Source: Cylindrotheca closterium (lineage: Eukaryota; Bacillariophyta; Bacillariophyceae; Bacillariales; Bacillariaceae). From it: a DNA stretch of 17,731 nt. Positions within the stretch are counted from its first letter, which is position 1. Each line of letters opens with the position of its first letter. Positions 1 to 8,036 of this stretch are shown here, piece by piece. The notes under the pieces are model-generated. The model did not search any database. It was not told the origin of the DNA and worked only from the letters and a program-made list of their open reading frames with translations. A program made the position numbers and the translations under genes. The stretch lies in NCBI GenBank assembly GCA_933822405.4, contig CAKOGP040001502.1:1-17731 (forward strand). Direction: 5' to 3'.

Positions 1-2478
1 GAACTCTTCGAGTTCTACTCTTGGAGGCCCGAATCTGTGTCTCGCCCGGATCGGAACCCGGAAAGCCTGCGTGGGCTAGGACAATATCTAGCCACCAATT
101 ATGAAACGAGATGTACGACTCCTAACCGGCTGGGAATCCAGCATTACTGCAGCCATAGAATAATGCTATGACGCTCGCAATTTGCAGGGAGGCACAACCT
201 GAGAACGTATAAAAGGGAATCTGCCTATAATGAACAATCTTGATAGATCTGCTTCAACCAATAAGGCTTTGCTGCCGCCATAAATGCAGAATCACTAGAA
301 TCAAATTCACAGATGAGTGGATCTTGATTCGTTGCAGTGAAGTGGAGAACATTCAAACTCAAGTTTAGTCATGGCTGCACACAGCGGCTCTGCTTCTGGA
401 GATGATGATCAATCATTTGACATTCTCTTTTGATTGGAGATTTCGTCCGAAATGGTATGCCTCGAGGCCTCTTTTGATAGATTCACCACAAGAAAATCGA
501 TGCACAGCTAACAGTAGCTATATATTATTATCCTCTATCTTGATTACATGCAGTGGTTTGAGCACATTGGTTTCTTTGATTTCTTTGGTCTCCGAATTGA
601 CCACTGAATGCCCAACAACAATTTTGAAAAGTGGTTTTGGAACTCTCGCCAAGTCCCCATGGCACTAGAAGTGGTAGCTGTGGCTGTAAGATATTCTTTT
701 GGTGTGGGTGCAGACTTGGATCCGCGTGGATGGCGTCTTCTGCTGTCCCTTCACGACAATCAACGACATTCAATCAAACCTTGACATTGATTTGATTCCT
801 TCATGGGAGCACTTTTGAGCGTTTCAGGTGGTAATCCTAATGCCAAACGAAATTTGATACCCACCGATATATGTACCGCGCTATCATCTGTATTTCATGT
901 TTAAGTTTGGTCCCAATCATGCCCGAATGAACTTGTTCTAATGAATTTCTTCTGATGAGTCGCCCTGCCCTGTGAGGTCCGGGCGGAAAAAGCCCAACAA
1001 GCAAAAAATTTCAAGTCTCAAAACAAAATCGTAATTGAAAATATAGACACCTCTACTATAGATAAACATCACAAAATTGCTGGCTGAAGTAGCAGTATTT
1101 GTAATCACAACATGCTCTTTTCTACTGTGCTGCATGGTTTGGGTTCTTCCTCTGCTGGTAGTTGGATGGGTCAGTTACATATGACTCGATTGACCATCAC
1201 GAATTTCCGGCTACAAAGATCGACTTTTCGTGTAGAAACAGTCCGTTCCGAAAACGGGTTGGAATACTCGCGTAGAATCGGCCTAAAAGATAGATTACTC
1301 AATCGCATGATGAGCAGACGATTTTTGTGACCATTAAAAACTGTATTTCCGGCGAAAGTTTTCTAACGGAAGAATGATGAGTAAAAGTTACTCAAATCTT
1401 AGGCCCCATATTCATATTGAGGCTGACGCCAGATACGGTATATAAACTGCTCCGCACCACAGCATGAAATAATAAAAATCCGCATCCATCTATAGGTCTA
1501 TACCTGGTACAGGTATGTTATCAGAAAATGCATCATGGAGGAGCAATGACAGCTCCTGGATGTACAAGAAGACGACGTTTTACTTGGTGCTGGTTCATCG
1601 AGGTTATCTGGGAAGACATGACGATGAGCAGGTCAGGGCTCATGCATTCTTGTGTCTGGTTCAACACTGCAGATAGGTCTATTTATAGTACTACTGTACA
1701 AGGGTTGCCACTAGGTCTTTCACTGTTTGAAAGTTATATCTAGGCTTTCATGTGTCTCCAAGGGTGACACGAATACCATGCGTTGCGGACGGAGAACACA
1801 AACAGAAAGACTGGTTTTCACGAGAATATCATCATTTCGTTCTATTTTGAAAGCTAAATTTCTATTTCCCGGCCGTTCCAGGCTTGAACTCCATGATGTA
1901 GTAAGAGCTAGAATCTCCCGTCTTGCCGATCAATTTTCAGCTGTACATTGATACGCCATTTTTTCGATGTTAGGTCCAATTAGTTTCTCTTTTGTCTTAT
2001 TCAACAACTAAACACCGTGTCTTAAGGACCTACCTTAGATCATGAGGAAGCGCTGCGTAGATCCTCTATGATCACTTCTAGCCGCCCTTAAGAATGGGGG
2101 CGGATGGTGGCGGGTTGGCAACTGAAATTCTTGACTGGTACTACATGAGGTAGTAGATACACCCAACGATAGAAACTGATTTTTCAATCTTGCAGATGGA
2201 GTACTACCATGTTTTATCGAGTATCGTTCAGTCTTCTCTCATGGCAGATTGAAATCATCTGCTCATACCGGCGGTGTACTAGGTAGTTGGTTGGTTGTTG
2301 TCACTTCACCTTTGGAATCAAGTCATTGCCTCAAATGGGTGCAAAAAGGTTGAGTGTATTGCCATCAGAGTAGAATATACAACACCTGAATCTGAAAGCA
2401 TCATATATGACTATACTGTAACAACAGACTTTCCTATCGCGGCTTTGGCCAAAAATAGGAACCATGAAAGGTTTTTGT
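1..2478. other. Left intergenic region, no convincing gene
   Basis: Open frames here are short (under 90 codons, except one antisense to the gene at 2479-3054), lack recognisable domains and overlap each other on both strands, so none is called. The stretch contains a perfect 6-bp inverted repeat at 1-15 (gaactc/gagttc), a tRNA-promoter-like patch around 48-94, a GC-rich hairpin at 2082-2103 (ccgccc/gggcgg with a 10-nt loop), and one copy of a dispersed repeat at 1541-1851. Confidence 0.6.
1541..1851 (+). repeat. Dispersed direct repeat, copy 1 (~310 bp)
   Basis: This segment is repeated in the same orientation at 3690-3992. By eye most positions match, with scattered substitutions and small indels; long identical blocks include the run around ggttcatcgaggttatct and the run around gaacacaaacagaaagactg. 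Similarity starts near atgacagctc and stops sharply after ttctattttgaa. No open frame is shared intact between the copies, so it is probably non-coding. It could be a short non-autonomous mobile element or the remains of a local duplication; I see no clear terminal inverted repeats or target-site duplications. Confidence 0.8.
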
Positions 2479-3054
2479 CTATGTTTTTCTCTTGTGAATC
2501 TTACCCAAAACCAACCTGCGTTGCCCCAAGCCTGCCCTATCCCAGGGATCATCTTCATCCGCGACATCACCACAGGCGATCCGCTTTCCTTGTGTTGTGC
2601 TCCAAAAATTTCCCCGTTCGCAGTGCGTGTCTGGTTCTATATCTATACCCTTTAACTCACATTCAGACGGTTCGTGGAAGGTGCCAAATCTTATGCACCT
2701 TAGCTTACCATCCGACGTGATGTACGACTGGCATTTCTTAGTACCGTGTTTACACCGATACTGCGTTTTGTTGACGCAGCGCGGCGTCATGCCGTAGTAA
2801 ACTGAACCTGGCCCTACGCATGTTCCGTTGTACGCTGGCAGCTCGTATGAACTGAAAAAACTATTAAGGGTACCAGTCTTACTCAGTAGGATAGTTCTTC
2901 TAACGGCGAAAATCGAAACAATCACCGTAAACAGACATAAAGTCACACGCTTTAATTTGTTTACCATTGGTCTACTGCTCCTATCTGACACTGCACCATT
3001 TACTAGCCCGTCACCTTCTCCCGCACGCTCACGTTCTCTTAATGTGTGCATCAT
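2479..3054 (-). CDS. Small cysteine-rich type II membrane protein, function unknown
   Basis: The 191-residue frame opens with ATG at 3054 (a second ATG follows at once; a third, M30, sits just before the membrane segment). A basic stretch (residues 30-36) precedes one hydrophobic segment at about 37-51, then a predicted lumenal or extracellular part with eight cysteines (79, 93, 101, 108, 120, 132, 145, 161) and two N-glycosylation sequons (N76, N95). The basic-then-hydrophobic order fits a signal anchor with the C-terminus outside the cytosol, and eight evenly spaced cysteines suggest four disulphides. I do not recognise the family. The first 29 residues are low-complexity and may be leader rather than protein. 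Flanking dispersed repeats suggest a recently rearranged neighbourhood. A gene is likely but not certain; an open frame on the opposite strand (2295-2720) is a poorer candidate. Confidence 0.55.
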   Translation of the reverse strand: MMHTLRERERAGEGDGLVNGAVSDRSSRPMVNKLKRVTLCLFTVIVSIFAVRRTILLSKTGTLNSFFSSYELPAYNGTCVGPGSVYYGMTPRCVNKTQYRCKHGTKKCQSYITSDGKLRCIRFGTFHEPSECELKGIDIEPDTHCERGNFWSTTQGKRIACGDVADEDDPWDRAGLGQRRLVLGKIHKRKT

Positions 3055-3169
3055 TTTCAGGTATTAAAACGAGTTGGTGTTATCTTCTGTCTACGATTAC
3101 CTGCTGTGGTATAGGATTTGTCTTGTATTTTGAGTTTATGTTGTTTAATCTTTTCATCAAGACTCGACT

Positions 3170-3250
3170 AGGTATATAAGACTCGAATATAAGACTCGAC
3201 TATATATACCGGGATCGTTTATAATCGAGTCGTTTATAGACGGGTCGACT
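3170..3250. repeat. TATA/GACTCGA-rich short repeat segment
   Basis: The motif ataagactcga occurs twice in tandem near 3176-3200, followed by tatatata. Degenerate inverted relatives (atcgagtcgtttata and a related tcgtttata) follow at about 3218-3240, so the segment can be read as an imperfect inverted repeat. It lies about 120-200 bp upstream of the cysteine-rich protein's ATG and could hold core-promoter elements, but it could equally be degenerate repeat debris. Confidence 0.45.
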
Positions 3251-3319
3251 ATAACCAGATGAATCCAGCGAAGCCAACAACGCGTGTCTAGTACGTGTCG
3301 CAACAGGGTTGAGTTTTGA

Positions 3320-3440
3320 TCTGTACGTAACGGAATTGGTCTGTACGCCAAATTTTTGCTCTGTACGCCAAATTTTTGCTCTGTACGCAACGGCTTTGAT
3401 CTGTACGTCACGGCGCTTGGTCTGTACGCAACGGACAATT
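3320..3440. repeat. 20-bp tandem repeat array, six units
   Basis: Units begin at 3320, 3340, 3360, 3380, 3400 and 3421, each with the invariant core tctgtacg followed by a variable 12-13 nt half. Units 2 and 3 are identical (core then ccaaatttttgc); units 1, 4, 5 and 6 carry variants of an acgg half. The fifth unit is 21 bp. The fixed core with two alternating half types points to unequal exchange of two unit variants. I see no link to a coding region. Confidence 0.9.
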
Positions 3441-3689
3441 CTACCAATCAGCGTGCAGGAAAAGGGCACGGCTGACGGAATCAACGCCTCGCCTCTGTTT
3501 TCTCCCCAACGCCAACATTGGCGTTTAACTGCAGTACCGGCCGGTATCGTTATTGACTTCTCCGCAATCTCGATCGTACACGTATGATGGGCAGACGCAT
3601 TTTGGGATGTTCATAAAAGAGTTCGATGATTGCTATTTTTAAAATTAAAAACTGTACGGGAAGCTGTCGCTAAGTAAAATAGCTTCCAC

Positions 3690-3992
3690 ACATGCTGACA
3701 GCTCATGGATATGTACAAGAAGATGACGTCTATGGGAGCTGGTTCATCGAGGTTATCTTGGAAGGCATGCATGACGATGAGGGCTCATGCATTCTTGTGT
3801 CTGGTTCAATAGATCAATCTCTTTATAGTACTACGGTACAAGGGTTGCCACGGGGTCTTTCACTGTTTGAAAATTATACCTAGGCTTTCATGCGTCTCCA
3901 AGTTGACAGGAAGGCCATGCGTTTCGGACGGAGAACACAAACAGAAAGACTGGTTTTCATGAGCATATATCATCATTTCGTTCTATTTTGAA
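3690..3992 (+). repeat. Dispersed direct repeat, copy 2 (~300 bp)
   Basis: This is the second copy of the segment at 1541-1851, in direct orientation and about 2.1 kb away. It is slightly shorter because of small deletions, for example in the part after tcatcgaggttatct. Both copies end at the same place (ttctattttgaa), after which the sequences are unrelated, which argues for a discrete element rather than gradual decay of a longer duplication. Weaker similarity may extend upstream (gatgrgcagacg at about 1308 and 3586, and attaaaaactgta in both). Confidence 0.8.
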
Positions 3993-4066
3993 GTGCATAT
4001 GGAGGGAAGGAATAAGCATGTATCGCGGCTATTCGGATTTTACATCTGGAAACAGTATTAGCTCAT

Positions 4067-5242
4067 CTATGATGGTCCAGCAACAAGATGTTTTTGGTAG
4101 ACTCGGATTGCTCCGATCATCACTTGAGAAATCTCTTCTTTGAATGGATAGTCGGCTTCAGTGGTCGAAATAGCTTGACTCAATGGTGTGAGGCTGCCTC
4201 TTTCGATCAGATTCACGATCTGCTCTCGGCTACCACAGCCAAAGGCATTGCACAACACACGAATAGCTTCTTTGCGCACATTCCAATTGGGAGTAGAAGC
4301 AATGTCCAGAAGCAACTGAAAGCAACCATCGTTAGAGAGAAGCCATTCGATCTGGGCCATTGAACCCGCCACGAGATTGGCTGCGAGCCAACAGGCTTTC
4401 TTCCGCAATGTTTCGTTGCTGCTTTGAAGCCACTCCTGTACGTGCGGAAGTAGTCGCGCACGGATATCTTCTTGAGTTGGAGCATCCGATCCCGGAAGGA
4501 GGTTTCCAATACAATGGATAATCCCCTCCAACATGCGGCCTTGCTCGTCGAACTGGAATTGGACTTCTTTGAAAAATTCCATCATTCGGTCAATAATGGG
4601 CAACTTCGCTGCATCATATTCGGACGACACGATGCCATTATTGAGGTTGGACAAGGCATACGCGGAAAATATCTTCAATTTCATGCTATCGTTGCCGCTT
4701 TGGAAAAACAAGTGTTTGCTGAAACAATATAAGAATGGAACGGTATACATGAGAAAGGAGTGAAGGAAACAAGAATATAAGAATGCATCGGCTTTCAAGG
4801 ACACATACAGTGTTTTGATGACTCCTAGGCTTGGTTGCAAGACTGAATCATGAATATCCCTATTGCCGTGAGAAGTCAGTTTCGCAATGCACCATATAGC
4901 ACCCTCTTGCACGCATGCTTCCTTGTGGGAAAGCAAACTGGCAATTTTTTGCACTGCGAGGCCGTTTGGCATTTGAAAAATGGCTTTAGCACCTTTGGGA
5001 GTATCTGCTATGGTTCCCAGTAATGCTGTGCATTCGAAAATAAAGTGGGAGGCTCCAGGCTCTTTCTCATGGCCGAGGCCAGACAGGACAGCCCAGAGCA
5101 AACCTCTTTTCTTGATGGCATCGAGCGTGAATTTCCCTCTCTTCAAGAGTTGGTGATTGAAGTCACGAGTAGCAGCAGCATTTTCCTCCCATGATGAGGA
5201 TCCCGAGTAGATATCTAATAGCAATTGAATAGTTACTGTCAT
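4067..5242 (-). CDS. Importin-alpha-like armadillo-repeat protein
   Basis: The protein is built of armadillo repeats like those of importin alpha, the adaptor that binds nuclear localisation signals for import with importin beta. Characteristic helices can be read in order: FECTALLGTIAD, VQEGAIWCIAKL, FSAYALSNLNNG, ACWLAANLVAG with MAQIEWLLSNDG, then VRKEAIRVLCNAFG and REQIVNLIERGSLTPL. The last pair matches the final major repeats of importin alpha. The ORF is 391 codons, but a 90-nt intron at 4719-4808 should be removed, giving 361 residues; canonical importin alpha is about 530. The N-terminal importin-beta-binding domain is missing, and an in-frame stop lies upstream of the ATG, so that domain could only come from an unseen upstream exon. 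Several usual repeat tryptophans and asparagines are changed, so cargo binding may differ. The family call is good; the exact role is inferred. Confidence 0.8.
   Translation of the reverse strand: MTVTIQLLLDIYSGSSSWEENAAATRDFNHQLLKRGKFTLDAIKKRGLLWAVLSGLGHEKEPGASHFIFECTALLGTIADTPKGAKAIFQMPNGLAVQKIASLLSHKEACVQEGAIWCIAKLTSHGNRDIHDSVLQPSLGVIKTLYVSLKADAFLYSCFLHSFLMYTVPFLYCFSKHLFFQSGNDSMKLKIFSAYALSNLNNGIVSSEYDAAKLPIIDRMMEFFKEVQFQFDEQGRMLEGIIHCIGNLLPGSDAPTQEDIRARLLPHVQEWLQSSNETLRKKACWLAANLVAGSMAQIEWLLSNDGCFQLLLDIASTPNWNVRKEAIRVLCNAFGCGSREQIVNLIERGSLTPLSQAISTTEADYPFKEEISQVMIGAIRVYQKHLVAGPS
4719..4808 (-). other. In-frame 90-nt intron in the importin-like gene
   Basis: On the minus strand the donor is GTATGT (4808 inwards) and the acceptor is TTGTTTCAG (ending at 4719). 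Its length is a multiple of three and it has no stop, so the reading frame runs straight through and would add 30 mostly hydrophobic residues. Removing it (phase 2) joins the two halves of an armadillo helix, restoring normal repeat spacing, which supports splicing. Confidence 0.85.
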
Positions 5243-5538
5243 AATTTGCGTTACGAAAAGGTTATTCGGCTTTGAAACTCAAACGATATTTGCAATAGCC
5301 GTTTTTGTTGTCGTTATTTTCAATTTGATGTGTTTCGGGTTGGTAATTCTTTTAGTCGCAGTAGTCAATTCATTTTCAAAATATGAAGCGAAGCATGTAA
5401 TATAAATAAATATCTGTAATCGCTTGTGGGATGCTATACCTTGCGTTACAATAGCTGCAATGATATGATAGACAGAATGAGCTAGAATTATAAAACATAA
5501 TGATTTCAAAATAGTACAGTAAGTCCTGGATATCACAG

Positions 5539-7350
5539 CTAGTCGTCTTCCTCCAGATCCCTCGTGACAGGCAGCTTCAAGCCCTCCTCCAGAGATTCTT
5601 CTTGATCGCCTCTTGCGGTTCCACTTGTCGACGAGCTTTCTACCTTGTCGTCATTTTGTGTGTTCTTTTTCTGGCTCTCTTCTCGCTCATTCCGCATAGC
5701 AGTGTGCGCTTGTAGACGACGGACCTCAGACTTCAAGTGTTCCATGTCATCATGAAGCTCGTTCAATGCCACGTTTCGTTTTTCGCGTTTCACTATGAAA
5801 TCGATGAATTTGTCGCTTCCACCACGGAACTTGCAGAAAAAGATCAGCGATCCCAACGCAGTGAGCAAAATGACAACAATAAGACTTCCCAATACTGTTA
5901 TTCCACTATTTCCGGTTGTGAATAGATAGGAAATACCCAAGATGGTAATGGGGAGGACAAGGAAGGTAACAAGCAGATAAAGAATGGGCATCCCACGCCA
6001 CATGCGCGTGGCTTTACCCAATCGCCTGGCTGCACCAAGAGGAACGCTTCTCATAGCAGGAAGTGGGTACCAAATCAGAATGCCAACCATGTTAAAGATC
6101 AAGTGAGCCAGTGCGACTTGCATGGCAGTAGGCTTTGAGAGCAAAGCAGCCAGAATGGCAGTCATGGTGGTTCCTAGGTTGGCACCCAAGGTAAGCGGCA
6201 GCATTTGTTCCAGTCGAAGAACTCCCACTCCAACAAGTGGCGTAAGTACGGATGTTGTGATAGAGGATGATTGAACCAACATCGTAATTCCAGTTCCAAT
6301 CAGAATCGAAACATATCCATTGATACTGGTGGCCTTGTAAAGCAGTCTTGTCGAGGCACCTATGAGCATGGCTTGAAGAATCTTGATCAGGGCAAATAAG
6401 CAAATGAATAGAACGATAAGGCCAATGATAAAGGCGCAAACTCCGGCTGTCTTGTCCGCAGCTTCCGTGGCCTCCGCATCAAAAAAAGAAGGACAGTAAG
6501 GCACATCACCCTTCGTATCACACTTGATCAGTCCTGGTTTGCATGAAAGTGGATCGTTGTAGTCTTCGCACGCCAGTGTACCATTGCTGGGGTAAAAAGT
6601 GCCGCACGTAGCTCTTCGTTTGGCAATGTTGGCAGTGACATCGCTGTTGGCAATAATAACTCGTTTGGCAAGTGGCGACACCAATCGCTTGACAGGACCC
6701 TCCCACTTTTCTCCGTCTTGTGACCTGAAGTCTCTTATGATTCTCTCGGTAAAATGGAAAAGAAAGCCACTGATGACTTCAATGGGCATCAGAACAGCGA
6801 CTGACAAAAAGTTGAACATGTCATGAACCGTGGCTCCAGCAAACGCAAGCTCGAGTTGATCTCCATCGCCCATGTGTCCAACGGCCACGATAGTGTTGGT
6901 GACAGAAGTACCAATATTGGCACCCATGATCATATAGATTCCTTGCCTCACGGATACAGTATCAGCACCAACCAGAGAAACCACAATAGAAGTGGTAGTG
7001 GAAGAGGATTGCAACAAGACAGTGGCTACAATGCCCACCATTAGTCCTGCCACAGGATTCATGTCGTCCCCAAACAGAGCACCAGCCGTACACCCACCCA
7101 TAACCTTGGCCCCAGTTCCCAAGAGGTCGAGTCCGAACAGGAAGAAATAAAGAAAGAAGGTTGCTACAACGCAACCCATCAGAACAGATGCCCATTCACT
7201 CGGTGATCTCACGCAACAAGCGTGGCAAACTTCACCCCAAGTGGGTTCCATTCCACCTCCATTCGATTCACCACTAGAAAAATCATAGTTTGATTCCAAT
7301 TCCAAATCTGGATTAAGATCGAACTCGTTGTTTTGGATGGACTGTTCCAT
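5539..7350 (-). CDS. SLC34-type Na+/phosphate cotransporter
   Basis: This 603-residue membrane protein matches the type II sodium-phosphate cotransporter family, which uses the sodium gradient to take up inorganic phosphate. It shows the inverted-repeat signature: QSSST at 114-118 with GANIGTSVTNTIV at 143-155, and the second copy QSSSI at 360-364 with GANLGTT at 389-395. The two halves are separated by a loop with five cysteines (249, 261, 270, 277, 286) and an N-glycosylation site (N256), as in animal homologues. Asp177 in the VHD motif is the position that, as I recall, is aspartate in electrogenic members and glycine in the electroneutral one. The C-terminus has a charged, coiled-coil-like stretch (about 520-560) and a Ser/Glu/Asp-rich tail ending EEDD. 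Length is close to the usual 600-690. The ATG at 7350 precedes an acidic cytosolic N-terminus. It appears intact and intronless, and probably acts at the plasma membrane or vacuole. Confidence 0.93.
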   Translation of the reverse strand: MEQSIQNNEFDLNPDLELESNYDFSSGESNGGGMEPTWGEVCHACCVRSPSEWASVLMGCVVATFFLYFFLFGLDLLGTGAKVMGGCTAGALFGDDMNPVAGLMVGIVATVLLQSSSTTTSIVVSLVGADTVSVRQGIYMIMGANIGTSVTNTIVAVGHMGDGDQLELAFAGATVHDMFNFLSVAVLMPIEVISGFLFHFTERIIRDFRSQDGEKWEGPVKRLVSPLAKRVIIANSDVTANIAKRRATCGTFYPSNGTLACEDYNDPLSCKPGLIKCDTKGDVPYCPSFFDAEATEAADKTAGVCAFIIGLIVLFICLFALIKILQAMLIGASTRLLYKATSINGYVSILIGTGITMLVQSSSITTSVLTPLVGVGVLRLEQMLPLTLGANLGTTMTAILAALLSKPTAMQVALAHLIFNMVGILIWYPLPAMRSVPLGAARRLGKATRMWRGMPILYLLVTFLVLPITILGISYLFTTGNSGITVLGSLIVVILLTALGSLIFFCKFRGGSDKFIDFIVKREKRNVALNELHDDMEHLKSEVRRLQAHTAMRNEREESQKKNTQNDDKVESSSTSGTARGDQEESLEEGLKLPVTRDLEEDD

Positions 7351-8036
7351 TTGAATCTAACATGATATTTTATGAATTTTCATCCCATTTCTTGTTAGAA
7401 AAACAATGATGAAACAAAATCGGCAGTCAGTCATCGCAGCCAAGACTTACGCTTCGTTCAAGGTGTTCCTCAGAAAAGGTGTTCGAACTCATCTTCGATC
7501 TAGCTTCAGCCAGTGAGTGGGTTGATGGGTAGTTGATGGCGATAAGTTTTGCGAGAAGCCAACAATTGTGAAATAGCTGACAGCCAACAATATTCTGCGG
7601 TTCCCTACTGTTGTCGAGAGTATATTCTTGAATGATTTGATCGCGATCAGCAATTGATTCTTCCACGATCAGTCGATTTGTTGGTGGGAATGTTCGATTC
7701 CCTTCAGAATCTCAAGATTCGACAGGATGATTCGGGGATTCGCCTAGATTTCCAATAAATACAATGAACAAAAATCCACGACTCGGACGATGTGTTAATT
7801 ACTGAATTTGTATTTACACACGCTTTTGTGCCCCAACAGAAACTGCGCGAAAGTTCAAAGTATGGCCGTGCCGTAATATGGTGGCAACAGAAGGCATCAT
7901 GAAAAAACGAAGCTTAGTGCATACCGGTGCATGTCTGAGCTCAATGGAAATGGCCCTTTCTATTGATAAAACAAGTTGCATCTAACTATATCACTATTCT
8001 ACAGTATCATGATTCTAAAATCTATTTGCCGCGGTA
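7351..8036. other. Intergenic region between transporter and GH99-VWD gene
   Basis: This ~690-bp stretch is upstream of the phosphate transporter and downstream of the GH99-VWD gene, so it should hold the transporter promoter and the other gene's terminator. The one longer minus-strand frame (7427-7666) begins with GTG, has no recognisable motif and is not called. Several gattcg repeats occur at about 7690-7750. I cannot assign a specific regulatory site. Confidence 0.5.

Larger units (their letters stand above)
3055..4066. other. Repeat-rich intergenic region
   Basis: No supported gene lies here. Features in order are a TATA/GACTCGA-rich segment (3170-3250), a 20-bp tandem array (3320-3440), and the second copy of the dispersed repeat (3690-3992). 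The left part is upstream of the cysteine-rich membrane protein and would contain its promoter; the right part is downstream of the importin-like gene. Open frames through the tandem array exist only because the unit lacks stop codons in some frames. Confidence 0.65.

Noticed and set aside
48..94. A functional tRNA gene on the minus strand
   Set aside because: The T-loop positions that should be purine-A are C and G, and no full cloverleaf or acceptor stem is evident.
402..773. Overlapping frames on both strands (402-668 plus, 528-773 minus)
   Set aside because: Both are short, overlap each other and have no recognisable motif.
3320..3440. CRISPR array
   Set aside because: Units are contiguous 20-bp repeats with no distinct spacers, and the genome is eukaryotic.
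5279..5536. 85-codon hydrophobic minus-strand frame
   Set aside because: Ile/Thr/Lys-rich composition is what AT-rich intergenic sequence gives; no other support.
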